A DNA stretch of 64,000 nt from Byssochlamys sp. IMV 00236 (lineage: Eukaryota; Ascomycota; Eurotiomycetes; Eurotiales; Thermoascaceae). A program made the position numbers and the translations under genes. Below the pieces are notes generated by a model, which was given only the letters and a program-made list of their open reading frames with translations, searched no databases and was not told where the DNA came from. The stretch covers positions 310,001 to 374,000 of the forward strand of contig MSJH02000698.1 in NCBI GenBank assembly GCA_001931875.2, given 5' to 3'. Positions 33,265 through 44,808 of the stretch are shown here, in pieces (the stretch's first letter is position 1; each line of letters begins with the position of its first letter).

Positions 33265-34485
33265 ATGTCGCGAAACCGTCCGAGAGGTCCTCCAACAAGC
33301 AGAGACAATGGTCTGGCTGCTAACGAGGAGACCGATATGTGGAACAAAATTATACAGGATCTGCGCAAGGCAAAGGAAAAGAATGACAAGCAAAGTCTCC
33401 TTGGAGAGCAAATCGCGGCTTTAAATGAGAAGATTGGTAGAGAGGGTAGCAGTAAGTTTTATTCCTTGCCATAGCTGTTACGACCGAGGCGCGTCTTCAA
33501 CATGTTTTCCTCATATGCGATCCTCTCTTGTGGTCACATCTAGTAATGCGCAATCTATTTTCCTACTGCAGAGCTCACTGGCTCTGTGAATGTGGATTTC
33601 TAATAACCTCGCCTTAAATGCAGAACCCACCCTGGCAGAGCATAACCAACTCGACAGCCTCTATCGTCAATTGTTGAAGCTTAGCGAAGAAGAACGAGCC
33701 ATCCTGCAAGACGAACCCAGTGACGTTATAAAGAACCTGGGACTCCTGACTGCATTGAGGTCAGCCTCAGAGGCTGAGGCGCCCTTAAGTCGTCTCGCAT
33801 CCCTCCCAAAATTCCGAAAGAAGAGAAATGAGACTGATGGATCGGCCGCGGAATCGCCAGGGCCTTCGGCTACTTCGGCATCAGACAAGTTGAACCGCGT
33901 GAAGGGAACTGCACAACGAAGTAGCAGCGTGTCGAGCAATCAACCCCGTGATGCTCGTGACAGTGTCACTGTCAAGGTAGAAGAAGGGGCGGAGCCGACG
34001 AAGGGCACCATAGCGGAACGCAGCGGTCAGCTAGTTATCGGTGCTGAAGTAGTCTTCAAGCACAACAAAAACAAGCAAGGTGTGGAGGGAGAAGGTATAC
34101 AGTGTATTATAAAGGGAATATCTGGGGACGGGCATAAGAAACGGTATATTCATCCTCAAGGGGGTTTCTTTATGCATTTGCTAATTCCAGCTGCACGATT
34201 AGATATGATGTCCAAGATCCCGAACCCAACGAAAATGGCGAACAAGGTGCAGTCTACAAGACAACCGCAGCTTCATTGATCCCAATACCCCAAGTCGGTA
34301 CTACGCTCCCTGCGTTTCAAGTTGGGAAACAGGTCCTTGCCAGATATCCTGACACGACTACTTTCTATCGAGCCGAAGTTATGGGCTCCAAGAAGGATGT
34401 GTACCGTTTGAAGTTCGAGGGTGAGGAGGACGACAAAGAAATGGAAGTGGATAAACGCTTCGTTCTGGACATCCCGGGGAAATGA
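33265..34485 (+). CDS. sgf29: SAGA-associated factor 29 (SGF29), tandem Tudor protein
   Basis: Three exons: 33265-33451, 33624-34143, 34203-34485, 329 residues. SGF29 is the histone H3K4me2/3 reader of the SAGA acetyltransferase complex in the nucleus. The N-terminal 110 residues are coiled-coil (WNKIIQDLRKAKEKN, QLDSLYRQLLKLSEEER), a Ser-rich linker follows, and the C-terminal 140 residues are the SGF29 tandem Tudor domain: IGAEVVFKHNKNKQGVEGEGIQC in the first Tudor, the YDVQDPEP joint assembled over intron 2, then FQVGKQVLARYPDTTTFYRAEV and YRLKFEGEEDD in the second. Aromatic residues for methyl-lysine binding (Y/F in DTTTFYRAEV, F in LKFEGE) are present. The first intron (172 bp) is long and might hide a small exon. 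Confidence 0.92.
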
Positions 34486-35039
34486 GACGAATTTATGTGG
34501 TATGTTTATGTTTATTCTCAATTTTTTGAGAAAGGAAGGGTGGATGCTTCAGATCATGATACCCCATTGCCTACATGTACACGTTTTTTTTTGTTTTTTT
34601 CTTTTCGGAGTAGATGGGGTCATTAGGGTGCGGGGTTCGGAGTTTCCCTTGAGATATAGCGTTCAAAATTCCAATGATCTTGATTCATGGTCAAAGTGGA
34701 AGCAATCTATCACTTCGATTATTATTTCCGACATCACTACTAGAAGTTGTCCTTTTAAAGGCGCAGAATGTGCTAGATGGCAATCCATCTCCGATATGTT
34801 GTCAGACCTGACAAATCGTGGCCGGCGGACTCTCGGTGAGTTCCGCGGGCTTATTCAGCGTCACGGCCGAGGTCGTCTCCGCATAGGATCCGCCGGACTT
34901 GAGAGTCACACTTGACGTGCCTAGACTTCAGTCAACCCTCTATGGCTCTTTCTATGATTTTTTGTTTAGATTTTATATTCTGTTAGACAGTCTTCTTTCT
35001 CTACCTGCATCAGCTGCTGCGCCGCAGCCTTCCATCAGT
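34486..35039. other. Intergenic region between sgf29 and RIB1
   Basis: No separate gene. The RIB1 frame stays open back to about 34899, but lacks an ATG before 35040; an upstream exon joined by an intron ending in TTTAG near 34968 is possible. Confidence 0.4.
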
Positions 35040-36353
35040 ATGCCGGACCTACCTTCGCATGCGTCGCCATACTTTTCGCCGCAACCCGTCCACCCCGACC
35101 ATCCTATATCCGAATATTCCCTCAATTCAGAATCTGCAACATCTCCATTGCCCTCAATTACGAGTCCGCGTCCACAGGGAAGCGCTGGGGATCATGACCT
35201 ACGCGAAGGAGTCACTCCGGCCTTGCCCGCCTCTATCGTATCCCCCGCTTTTACCCCTCCAGCGACACCGGGTGGCACCGTGAATGCGGCGCAAATCTTA
35301 CAACAGCGCAGTCATCAACCAGATATTGAAACCGAACGTGCCAATGCAAAGACACCCAAACTCCTTCCGCAGTTACCTCATGTGGAATGTATAGTGCGCG
35401 CGCGAATCCCCACCACGACGGGGGCGGAGATGTTCCTCCATCTCTATCAGAATAACGTCGACAATAAAGAACATCTTGCAATCGTCTTCGGAAATAATAT
35501 CAGAAGTAAGAGTTTGGATCGAGTGATACCCGGAGAGACAGAGATGGACAGAATGATCCGTGGGGCTTATGTGGGGAGGTTGCGTCCAGGAAGGGTCAGC
35601 AGCCGCTATGATGATGGGGCGGACACGGGGAAGAGAAAGGAGTCGCGAAATTCTTCTGAAGGATCCGAAGGATCTGGTGACGCTGGTGACAAGGCTGTGT
35701 CTGAGGCTCTGAGGGAGCCTGGCGCCGCTCGAAGCACGCAGAAGCAGGCGCCATTGGTGAGAATCCATTCCGAGTGTTATACGGGAGAAACGGCTTGGTC
35801 GGCGCGATGTGATTGTGGTGAACAGTTGGACGAAGCTGCGCGGTTGATGTCGACGCCTGATCACGATACTGAGTCCTCTGTGGAGCCTCCAGGAGGTGTC
35901 ATCGTATATCTCCGCCAAGAAGGTCGTGGAATCGGACTCGGAGAGAAATTGAAAGCCTATAATCTACAGGATTTGGGTTCTGACACGGTGGAGGCCAATC
36001 TATTGCTGAGGCACCCTGCGGACGCTAGGAGTTATGGTCTCGCCACTGCAATCCTAGTCGATCTTGGTTTGGGCGTCGATTCCTCTGATGCCGGAATCAG
36101 ACTGCTCACGAATAACCCTGACAAGGTGCGGGCAATTGAAGGCCCGAATCGGGAGGTAACTGTTAAGGAGAGAGTTCCCATGATCCCGTTGGCTTGGAGA
36201 ACAGGTGGCAAGCAGGGGATCAGAAGTTCAGAGATTGAGGGTTATTTACGAACGAAAGTAGGTCCCTATTCCTTCTAATATTGTCCATCGACCCGTGTCG
36301 TTTTGCTAACTATATATCACTAGATCGGAAAAATGGGACATATGATCGAATGA
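35040..36353 (+). CDS. RIB1: GTP cyclohydrolase II (riboflavin biosynthesis)
   Basis: Two exons, 35040-36257 and 36324-36353, 415 residues. It converts GTP to the first pyrimidine intermediate of riboflavin synthesis in the cytosol. Zinc ligands are seen as C-x10-C-x-C in [19 protein letters not shown], the catalytic loop as [14 protein letters not shown], and the guanine/phosphate region as [19 protein letters not shown] and [12 protein letters not shown] roughly 130-residue Pro/Ser-rich N-terminal extension and a low-complexity Ser/Gly insert before the zinc site are usual for fungi. The last exon is only 30 bases and yields the IGKMGHMIE tail; without it the frame would end in an unrelated peptide. 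The start at 35040 is the first ATG in frame; an earlier spliced start cannot be excluded. Confidence 0.92.
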
Positions 36354-37504
36354 AATATTCCATTGCTCATCTCTGCGGGAGACTGTGTACCATCTCCACA
36401 CCTGAAGTGGTCTTCGCCATCTCAGATACCACGTAAAAACCCTTAAGTTAGCGACCTGCCAGGTCGCGGCATATGCCGAAGATACTGTGTTGACGCCGTG
36501 CCACGTGCACGATGAAAGATATGCTTATCTATGGCTCTAGTTATGTCATTCGCCGAGGTCTTGCATACCACCCTGCCTACTGGCCTCTACTGCTGGTACA
36601 TTGGTGATACTGCCTCCTATGTTGTTGATTATTATATAGCGGTTCTGCATCTGTTTTCATGTACTGTACATATTGCATATCCACTGCGATATGACAAAAA
36701 TATCTCAAGTCACGTATTCTGCAGAACGGTGATGTTGAATGAACAATCCGCCTGGACTGAATTTACAAGAGTTCGGCATCTTTAAGCCGACATAATCTCT
36801 TTTTATGGGACCATATATAAAATCGTGGGATACGGCTTGCCTTGCAAACTCAAAAGTTGATAGTGGAAGGTAGATGCTACTCCTTGGCAGAGTACAATAC
36901 AATATCTCTCTTACGAGGTTCAGGTATTGCCCTTAGAACCAAGAACGTCATCTATGAGTGGTGCGCGTGAAGATGAATAGAAGTATCAACCGAGGATGTT
37001 TGGCGCAGAGACAATCCATTCGTCATCGACATCGACATTGGCATTGGTACTTGGACTGTTGTGTTGGGGGTTTGGAATAAAAAGTTAGTTTTTATCTACT
37101 CCTCGGAAGTGATTCCTGTAGGCGATAGAACAACTTGCGTCTTGATCGTCTCGAATCCTGATCACCTTTACTGTCTGTGGGTCTCGCTCCTCTGAGCCGT
37201 CCTTGAGGGCTTCTTGATTGTTCTGCAACTCTGCTTCTACTCACATCGTTCAACGTGATCATTTCGGAATCATCATCTGAAGCTCTGGCCCCCACTGTGC
37301 ACGTCGCGAAATCCGTAGGCATTTTGTGTTCATTCGGCTGGGCCACGAGTAGATGATAATCTTTCGGAGCATCCGTAGTATTCTAACCTTCTAGCCGCCA
37401 TCATCAACCTTACTGGGCCTCCGAGCCACAATCCCTCACATTTCAGCGACAGCAACACAGCTTGGTGGATGGGCACCGCGGGCGGCTGACACGTGGGTGA
37501 GGCC
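36354..37504. other. Intergenic region between RIB1 and the bZIP gene
   Basis: No confident gene; includes the weak minus-strand frame at 37092-37346, listed separately, and the promoter of the bZIP gene. Confidence 0.4.
37092..37346 (-). CDS. Possible small protein, unrecognised
   Basis: 84-residue frame divergent from the bZIP gene. It has an acidic middle (ASDDDSEMITLND) and an Arg/Ser-rich C-terminus. A GTGAGT donor-like sequence follows ITLND, so the true product could be spliced differently. No family recognised; it could equally be the leader region of the neighbour. Confidence 0.25.
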   Translation of the reverse strand: MAQPNEHKMPTDFATCTVGARASDDDSEMITLNDVSRSRVAEQSRSPQGRLRGARPTDSKGDQDSRRSRRKLFYRLQESLPRSR

Positions 37505-39198
37505 ATGCCAGGAGACGGCCACAACTACGCTGTCACCGGCAATGCTGCTCCTTCACGGGGGGACGAGCACCCATCATTCCGCTCATCGCGACTGAGCGGC
37601 ATTGAGGACGACGATCTCATCAACGATGGGTCTCCCGATGCGGCTCAATCAGCACCTGATTCAGGAACTGCTCCGCTCGCGAAGAGAAAGCGAAAGGCGA
37701 CCAACGCTCCTTCACGAGGGGTCGCCAATCTGACACCAGAGCAGCTGGCGAAGAAGCGCGCCAATGATCGAGAAGCACAGCGAGCCATTCGAGAGCGGAC
37801 AAAGGCTCAGATCGAAGCACTGCAGCAGCAGGTTCGAGATCTGTCGTCGCAGAAGCCCTATCTCGATCTACAAGTCGCGCTGAAGGAGAAAGAGGCGGTT
37901 GAAGCGGAGAATCGAGAGATCAAGAAACGCTTAGCAGAGGTCCTTGACATTCTACAACCATTGCTTCGCACAAGTGGAATCTCAAGTAATTCTCCTGACT
38001 ATCTCATATCTCTGCACTGGCTAACAGTCGGTCTCCTTCGTCGGGAACAGATCCCCCTGCAACATTCTCTCAGCATGAACTTCGCCCTCCGCTCCAACCT
38101 CCTGCGCCGTCAGAAAGCAATGGTTGCACCCCCAGCAGTGTAGGCTCGCTACCGGCAGGACAACCACATATACAATCAACAACGAGTGCCAGGACTCCTT
38201 CTCCCATAGACCAGTTGTCGGCTCTTGTCGGACTCCGTCGAAGTTGGCCTAATAATGGTGTGGAACAACCTTGGCCTATACCGATAGCGTTGAATTACCA
38301 GCGGCATAATCTGACTCATGGACTTGATTTCGGCGAATCCGGAGAGAGGCTTGGATTCAACTTCTTGTTGGACGGCTCTGAGCAGATACCGAAGGTGAAC
38401 GATGTCCGACTCACCCCAGATAGTCCGGGGCCACCCCAGACGACAACCGCCTCACCTGGAGATCCGCAACTGGCAAACAATCTGTCAGCAGAATCCCCTT
38501 TGACGGCCTTCACTGCTCCTATTCAGAATGTTCCTCCGACGTGTCCCCTTGACAGTGTTCTTCTGAACTTCCTCCGTGACCGTCAGCGGCAAGCAGCAGA
38601 AGGAGTCTCGAGACAGCGACTGGTTGGGCCACCGTATCCTAGTATCACATCTCTCCTGAACCCGGAGAAAAGTGTTTACTCCCATCCCATCTCCAAGGTC
38701 TTTACGGACGTCTTACGAACCTTCCCGGATATTGCGTCGCTTCCGGAACAAGTAGCTGTCCTCTATGTAATGTTCCTCCTCATGAGATGGCAGATCTACC
38801 CCACGCAGCAGAACTATGAACGTTTGCCAGAATGGCTGACACCGCGGCCGTCTCAGTTGTTGACCCCACACCCCGCATGGGTCGACTATATTCCTTGGCC
38901 TCGTTTGCGCGATCGAGTCGTGATGTCCTGGCAGTCTTATCCCTTCGATGAATGGTTTGTCCCGTGGACACGCACTATCTCCGTCAATTGGCCGTATGAA
39001 GCCACAGACTGTCTCCTGTCTTCTCCAGATTCCGAGGAGCTCTTGATCAACCCTGTCTTCGAAAGGCACCTGCGGAATCTGAATAACTGGTCCCTTGGGA
39101 AAGAATGGGCTGACCTTTACCCCGGTTTGGCTGATGCAGCAAGGGTCAAACACGAACCCAGTGGTTATCTGTCTTCTCAACGAAGTTCAGATGGTTGA
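37505..39198 (+). CDS. bZIP transcription factor with DUF3425 domain
   Basis: Two exons, 37505-37985 and 38051-39198, 542 residues. Intron 37986-38050 uses the second AG after a GGCTAACAG branch region; only that acceptor keeps frame. The basic region is KKRANDREAQRAIRERTKAQIEALQQQV followed by a leucine-zipper-like coiled coil (LQVALKEKEAVEAENREIKKRL). The C-terminal 200 residues form DUF3425: PSITSLLNPEKSVYSHPISKVFTDVLRTF, LYVMFLLMRWQIYP, RPSQLLTPHPAWVDYIPWPRLRDR and a WPY segment. Such AP-1-like fungal regulators act in the nucleus, in stress or secondary metabolism control; the target genes here are unknown. Basic stretch AKRKRKA near residue 60 could be a nuclear signal. Confidence 0.9.
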
Positions 39199-40590
39199 TT
39201 CTTCTTTACTGAAGACAACCTTCCGAAAGGTGTGAAGCTGTGTATAGCAGGTTATTCCTGTGGTTTTGTCTCTCTCAAAAAGGAGTTATAGGCGTTATCG
39301 GGGAGAGATTTAGGACTGGGTGTGGTACCTGTCTCTCTTTTTTTTTACGTTTTCTCTTTAGCTTATAAAGTCCTTTGTATTTATAATGGAACCCTTCTTT
39401 TCTATTTCAATTCCTCCTATATCATTTCGTCGGGTCCTTAAGAACATAAACACTGTCTGGGCGGCTTATTTTTCAGGAGTGGTGTTGGCGTTACCTGCCA
39501 TGTCTGTCCTGGGCTACAATGATATATGACCGGTCCGGTCAACTTGACCATCTCTTGTTTTTATCCTTGAAGCACTACCGAATATCCCAGATAATCCACG
39601 TAGACAAAGGATGAAAGATATTTTGTATTTTGTTATAGCCTCTTGAATTGACTGAGGTATATCTCAGGCACGATGTTCCGGCCACCCGACTCTCCGCGGA
39701 AAGCTTATTTGATTCTACATTTCCGACGGTCGCGATAGCGCATGGTATTACTTGCATGAAAGGAGTCATAGATAGGTCTATTAGCTATTCTATTCGAAAG
39801 GTAACCTAGACAAATCTAGAGAAGTATGTAATGACCCATTTCTCCTTCACTAGTTATTACATATTAAGAAGTCATTGCCGGGCAACAAAGACCACACACA
39901 GCAAGCACCATCCGTACAGTGTATTAATTACTTGTCGTGGAGGGGCAAGTTTGATTTCTTATCTATATCGTCCGATTGGCTCAGAAGTTTCCCGATCGCT
40001 TATCGAAGAGTTACTCCACGTTGTTCCATCTGACCTTCCAAGGTAGCAATGTACGGAGTAGATACAGCATAGATACTGCAAATTATTGCCCGACCCTTTC
40101 CCGGAATGGCGGCAGAGCGGTGACTCACAAGTAAGAAAAGAGGGTCTTGAATTGAGAAATTGAGAACAAACGGACTCAAAAACTGGGTCTCTATATTGGG
40201 AAATAAGCACCGAATATGGCAGTTATTTCTGGCTCATGTAACTAGACTACTAATCCCAAGAGGAATGGCTTATCTTTCGGCCGATAATTCCTCGGGAGCT
40301 AAGGTGAACTGGAAAGCTCCACGGTCTCGGAGTCGGACGACAGTCATTAATTATTGTTCTTGAGGTGGGAAACTACTTAAATACGGAAAGACGTCATTTG
40401 GAATTCTACAGTGGTACGACTCTTTCTGATACTCTACATTCTGCTTTTCTTTTCCTGTGTGGGTTGCACATCTCTCGACGGGAGCTACAGGTTTGTTTTG
40501 ACGTCGCAGTCCTATCGATTCTCTATCGTCCTAGAAAGGCTAATAGAAACTTTGAAAAGATACAGCAGAGGCTTCTGATAAGATAGCATC
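39199..40590. other. Gene-poor region
   Basis: 1.4 kb with no supported gene. A T run at 39339-39348 lies in the 3' region of the bZIP gene. Other frames lack domains. Confidence 0.45.
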
Positions 40591-41743
40591 ATGGCGAGCG
40601 TCGTTCAGATCGGCTGGGTGAGTCTTCACTACCCTTGCTCCGGATCATCGGAACTGACGGGATCGATGTATCGCGCAGTATGGCCTGGGGTCCATGGGTC
40701 TTGGAATGGCCACAAACCTCCAAAAGCACCTGGTTGCTACCAAGGGAAAGGGCTTGATATTCTCCAACCGCACACGGTCCAGGGGTGTCCCTCTGCAGGA
40801 GCTGGGCGCAGAAGAGGAAACGAGCTTTGAGAAGCTTGTCTCCAAGTGCGGCATTATCTTTACCATGGTGAGAGGATATGCTGATTCTCCAGAGCAATGT
40901 ACGGATTTACTGACTGCGAGACATTCATATGGCCTAGGTTGCCAATGACGCTGTTCTAGACAATCTTGTCTCTTCAGCTGTCAGCTCGGGAGCGTCACTC
41001 AAGGATAAGATCTTTGTTGACTGTTCGACTGTGCACCCCGACACGATCGGTGCAGCTGCAGCGAAACTGAAAGAGAAGGATGCGACTTTCGTCTGCGCCC
41101 CTGTCTTTGGAGGAGCTCCTGTCGCTGCCGCCGGGAAGCTGGTTTTCGCTATCGGCGGACCGCAAACGGCCCGTGAGACCATCAAGCCACTTATTCAGGA
41201 TGTTATGGGAAGGAAGGTCATCGACTGCGGAGATGAGCCTAAGAAGTCTTCTTTGCTGAAAATCGCAGGGTATGTTATTTGTCTTCTTCAACTGCCCAAT
41301 AGACTCTCATCTGGTACAATCTACTGACACTTCGTGCTAGAAACATTGTGACTGTCAGCTTGATGGAGACTGTAGGAGAAGCACAGGTCTTCGCGGAACG
41401 TACGGGACTGGGGACTGGCCCAATGGAGGAACTCATCACTGAGGCATTCGGTCCTGTCGCTGGAAGCTACTCTCAGAGACTCACCACTGGTATTTACGCA
41501 CCGCCTCTGAACACGCGTCCTGGATTTGGTGTATCTCTGTCAATCAAGGATGCAGCGCATGCTCTCAAGATGGCCAAGGAGGCAAACGTCGAGCTGCCGG
41601 CATTGGAGGTGGCCCAGAAGAACATGATTGCTGCAAGAGAGTACGGAGGCGAGTGCCTTGACAGCAGCTCCATGTATGGAATTCTGCGTCAGAAGGCCGG
41701 TCTTGCCTTCTGGAACGAAAAGAGTCGACAAGGAGGAAAATAA
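40591..41743 (+). CDS. 3-hydroxyisobutyrate dehydrogenase-like (beta-hydroxyacid dehydrogenase) enzyme
   Basis: Four exons: 40591-40617, 40679-40867, 40938-41269, 41341-41743, 316 residues. The 27-base first exon (MASVVQIGW) joins to YGLGSMGLGMATNLQKHL, giving the GxGxxG NAD(P) site only after splicing. Next come the FSNRTRSR strand, which suggests NADPH preference, the FVDCSTVHPDT substrate loop, FVCAPVFGGAPVAAAGKL, and the catalytic Lys in SLLKIAGNIVTVS. The C-terminal helical domain (MEELITEAFGPVAG ... LALKMAKE-type helices) is present. Family members reduce or oxidise beta-hydroxyacids such as 3-hydroxyisobutyrate, tartronate semialdehyde or related compounds; 6-phosphogluconate dehydrogenase is a distant relative. 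The precise substrate cannot be told. No mitochondrial presequence, so probably cytosolic. Confidence 0.88.
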
Positions 41744-42454
41744 TCCGCTTATTCTCCACACTTGATACGTTTCTTTTCTTTTCTTTTTTTTATACCAATC
41801 ATTTCCTGTACTTTTCGGCATACTTCCTGTTCAGCCTTCTAGAAATATGCTTCACCGTTTATGCTTCACGGATAGATGGAATATCTCATGATCAGTCATT
41901 ACTTCTTTTAGAAGACGCCATTGCTGGACAATAGAATATTGAATATATCCTGAATATGCATTCTCCGTTCTAGAGGAATATGTAATCACGTCCCTTCGTC
42001 CTCTGAGAGAGAACTCGTGTTCGCTCATTGTCCTTTGGTCGGGTGATTCCAGTACCAGTAAAGGAATGTTAATGATAGAGTGTTCACAGTTTCTGACAGG
42101 CAGCAAATGATAACAATGATAATACCCAGACGCATAAAGTATCTTCTGTCTTATGCCAGTCAATTAGTATGGTTATCCATCAAGGAAGATGTTGAGACTT
42201 GGTGAGCCGTTGGCGGATGTTTGTGTGGAGTGGCTTGCCGTCTCTAAGCCTCATTGGGCGGACTCATCGTCACCTCCAGACTGCTGTCGTACTCGGCCTG
42301 GGGAAGCGCAAGCAACTCCGTCCACCTGCGCCATACCCAACTACTCTTTCACCTCCCGCAACCTCTCTCTTTCCTTCTTCTGGTCTGGAGATCCGATAGA
42401 CTTGTTCAGGAGCCGGTATCTCCTCTTAGCCCATCAAGGACAGCAGCTTTAACC
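41744..42454. other. Intergenic region upstream of arp2
   Basis: No gene seen. A pyrimidine-rich leader (about 42290-42420) precedes the arp2 ATG, typical of well-expressed fungal genes. Confidence 0.45.
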
Positions 42455-44093
42455 ATGGCGGACGCGCCCATCGGTGAGCTTCCACCGAGTCCCTCCCGAA
42501 ACCCAGTCGGTAAGAACCGTGTCAACTAACATACAACACCAGTGCTCGACGGAGGAACCGGTTTCCTGAAGGTCGGATATGCCGCGCAGGTAGAGTCGCC
42601 CCATCATTGCCCGTCTGTTGAATCTCTGAACATGTTGGCTCATGGTTATCCCATTATCTAGAACTTCCCAGAGCATCAGTTCCCCTCCATAGTGGGGCGG
42701 CCCATTCTACGATCTGAAGAGCAGGCCGGGGATATTGTCGTCAAGGATATCATGTGTGGTGATGAGGCGGCGGCTGCGAGATCAATGCTGCAGATTAGCT
42801 ATCCCGTACGTTCCAGCAATCCTCCCCGGAGAGGCAGCGATGCGATACCTCTACCCCGCCTCGCGGAAGGCAGACACATTAATTGACACATATGCCGCAA
42901 CAGATGGAGAATGGTATCGTGAAGAAATGGGATGACATGCAACATCTATGGAACTACACATTCTACGAGAAGATGAAGATCGATCCTACCGGCCGGAAGA
43001 TTCTCCTGACTGAGCCTCCGATGAACCCCCTGAAGAACCGCGAAAAGATGGCTGAGGTCATGCTGGAGGGTTACGGTTTCGGAGGTGTATATGTTGCGAT
43101 TCAGGCAGTGCTTGCTCTGTATGCTCAGGGTATGTTTCTGAAATGTGTCTTGGAAATTGGGGGGTGTAGAGCTGCGCTAATGCCGTACCCACCTATTAGG
43201 TCTTAGCAGCGGTGTCGTTGTTGACTCTGGTGACGGTGTCACCCACATTGTTCCTGTCTATGAATCGACGGTCCTAAACCACCATATCAAACGACTTGAC
43301 GTCGCTGGTCGAGATGTCACCCGCAACCTGATCGCCCTCCTCCTCCGCCGCGGTTATGCGTTGAACCGAACTGCGGACTTTGAGACCGTGCGCCAGATTA
43401 AGGAGAAGCTCTGCTATGTGTCGTATGATCTCGAGCTGGACCAGAGACTTTCGGAGGATACAACCGTCCTGGTGGAATCATACACCCTTCCTGACGGTCG
43501 AGTGATCAGGGTTGGAAGCGAACGATTCGAGGCCCCCGAGTGCATGTTCCAGCCGCATCTCGTGGACGTTGACCAGCCCGGTATCGGAGAGCTGCTGTTC
43601 AACACAATCCAAGGCACAGACGTCGATGTTCGCTCCAGTCTGTACAAGGCTATCGTGCTCAGTGGTGGTAGCAGCATGTACCCGGGTCTGCCATCGCGTT
43701 TGGAGAAGGAAATCAAGCAGCTCTGGCTTACGAGAGTTCTGCAAGGAAACCCAGAGAGATTGAACGTATGCATACTCCAAATTTCCTTCTTCAATTCTTT
43801 GCAGCATCCGTTTGCACTAGATAATCGGACATATTTCGTCGGCTAACAACCGTTGCAGAAATTCAAGGTCCGTATCGAAGACCCGCCGCGACGAAGACAC
43901 ATGGTCTTCCTTGGTGGTGCTGTGCTCGCCAACCTTGTAAGTAGCCCCCTTCAGCTGCCAACTATGAGGAAAGCGAAAGAGTCAAATAGCTAACCATCTC
44001 AAACAGATCGCAGATAAGGAAGACATGTGGGTGACTCGACAGGAATGGCAGGAAGAAGGTGCTCGCGCCCTGGCCAAGCTCGGCCCCAGATAG
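42455..44093 (+). CDS. arp2: Actin-related protein 2 (Arp2/3 complex)
   Basis: Seven exons: 42455-42509, 42543-42589, 42662-42805, 42904-43129, 43200-43765, 43859-43936, 44007-44093, 400 residues. Arp2 is one of the two actin-like subunits that nucleate branched actin in cortical patches and at hyphal tips. Seen: [33 protein letters not shown], the Arp2-type [57 protein letters not shown] (second phosphate loop), a [19 protein letters not shown] block and the C-terminal [17 protein letters not shown] short Pro/Ser-rich N-terminal extension precedes the actin fold. Intron 1 (33 bp) is very short but phase consistent and gives the expected VVLDGGTG junction. All nucleotide-binding motifs are intact. 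Confidence 0.94.
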
Positions 44094-44808
44094 TGAAACT
44101 TCTATATAATCCCCTTGCGATCCATCTATCGAACTGGCCATTTTACCTTCCAGTCGCAACTAGCGTCCCCTCACTTCTCCCTTTGAATCCGCCTTTCCCA
44201 TCTGTTCCTTCAAGGCGCATTTACTACCCCGGCCAGAGCCAGCCTGTTTTTTCAAGTGTACCTAGCCAGCTATCAGTTCCAGTATAGAAAAAGCAAACCC
44301 TTTCGCGTGGAGATTTCATATTCCTACTTAATTGGTCTTTCCTACCGGGCACCAAAGCAGTAGTTAATCTGGACTCAGAAGATAGTCAAATGAGACACGC
44401 TATGAACATACATACACTCGTTGGAGATCTTCGTGGATGTATCCGAAAATATGGTCGAATGACCAACTATAAATCTAGAAAAATGAACACCCCCCCTCGC
44501 ATAACGATACAGATGTCTAAAAAGAGAAAAACGTAAGAAATCACTAGATATAAGCTCTATTCGATGAATATGGTTCGTAAAACCGTCCCCGGGTATACGA
44601 TTAATTCTATAAAAAAAAAGAAAAGAAAAGAAAACCAAAGGAAAAAGAGAAAAAAANNNNNNNNNNNNNNNNNNNNNNNNNNNNNNAAAAAAAACCCCAA
44701 AAACACATCGGACGAAACAGACCCCAATTGCTCCGGATGATATCGCCTGTTCCTATTCCTGGCCATTTCAGAGCAGCAGCTTGCTTGAATTGAGTTAAAT
44801 GGAATAAA
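44094..44808. other. Convergent intergenic region with assembly gap
   Basis: Between the 3' ends of arp2 and the SLC35F-like transporter. A-rich on both sides of the run of N; no gene seen. Confidence 0.5.
44657..44686. other. Run of 30 N (assembly gap)
   Basis: Thirty undetermined bases, flanked by A-rich sequence on both sides (AAAAAA before, eight A after). Most likely an unresolved homopolymer; true length unknown. Confidence 0.95.

Noticed and set aside
34421..34915. 164-residue plus-strand frame
   Set aside because: Overlaps the end of sgf29 in another frame and then noncoding DNA; no motif.
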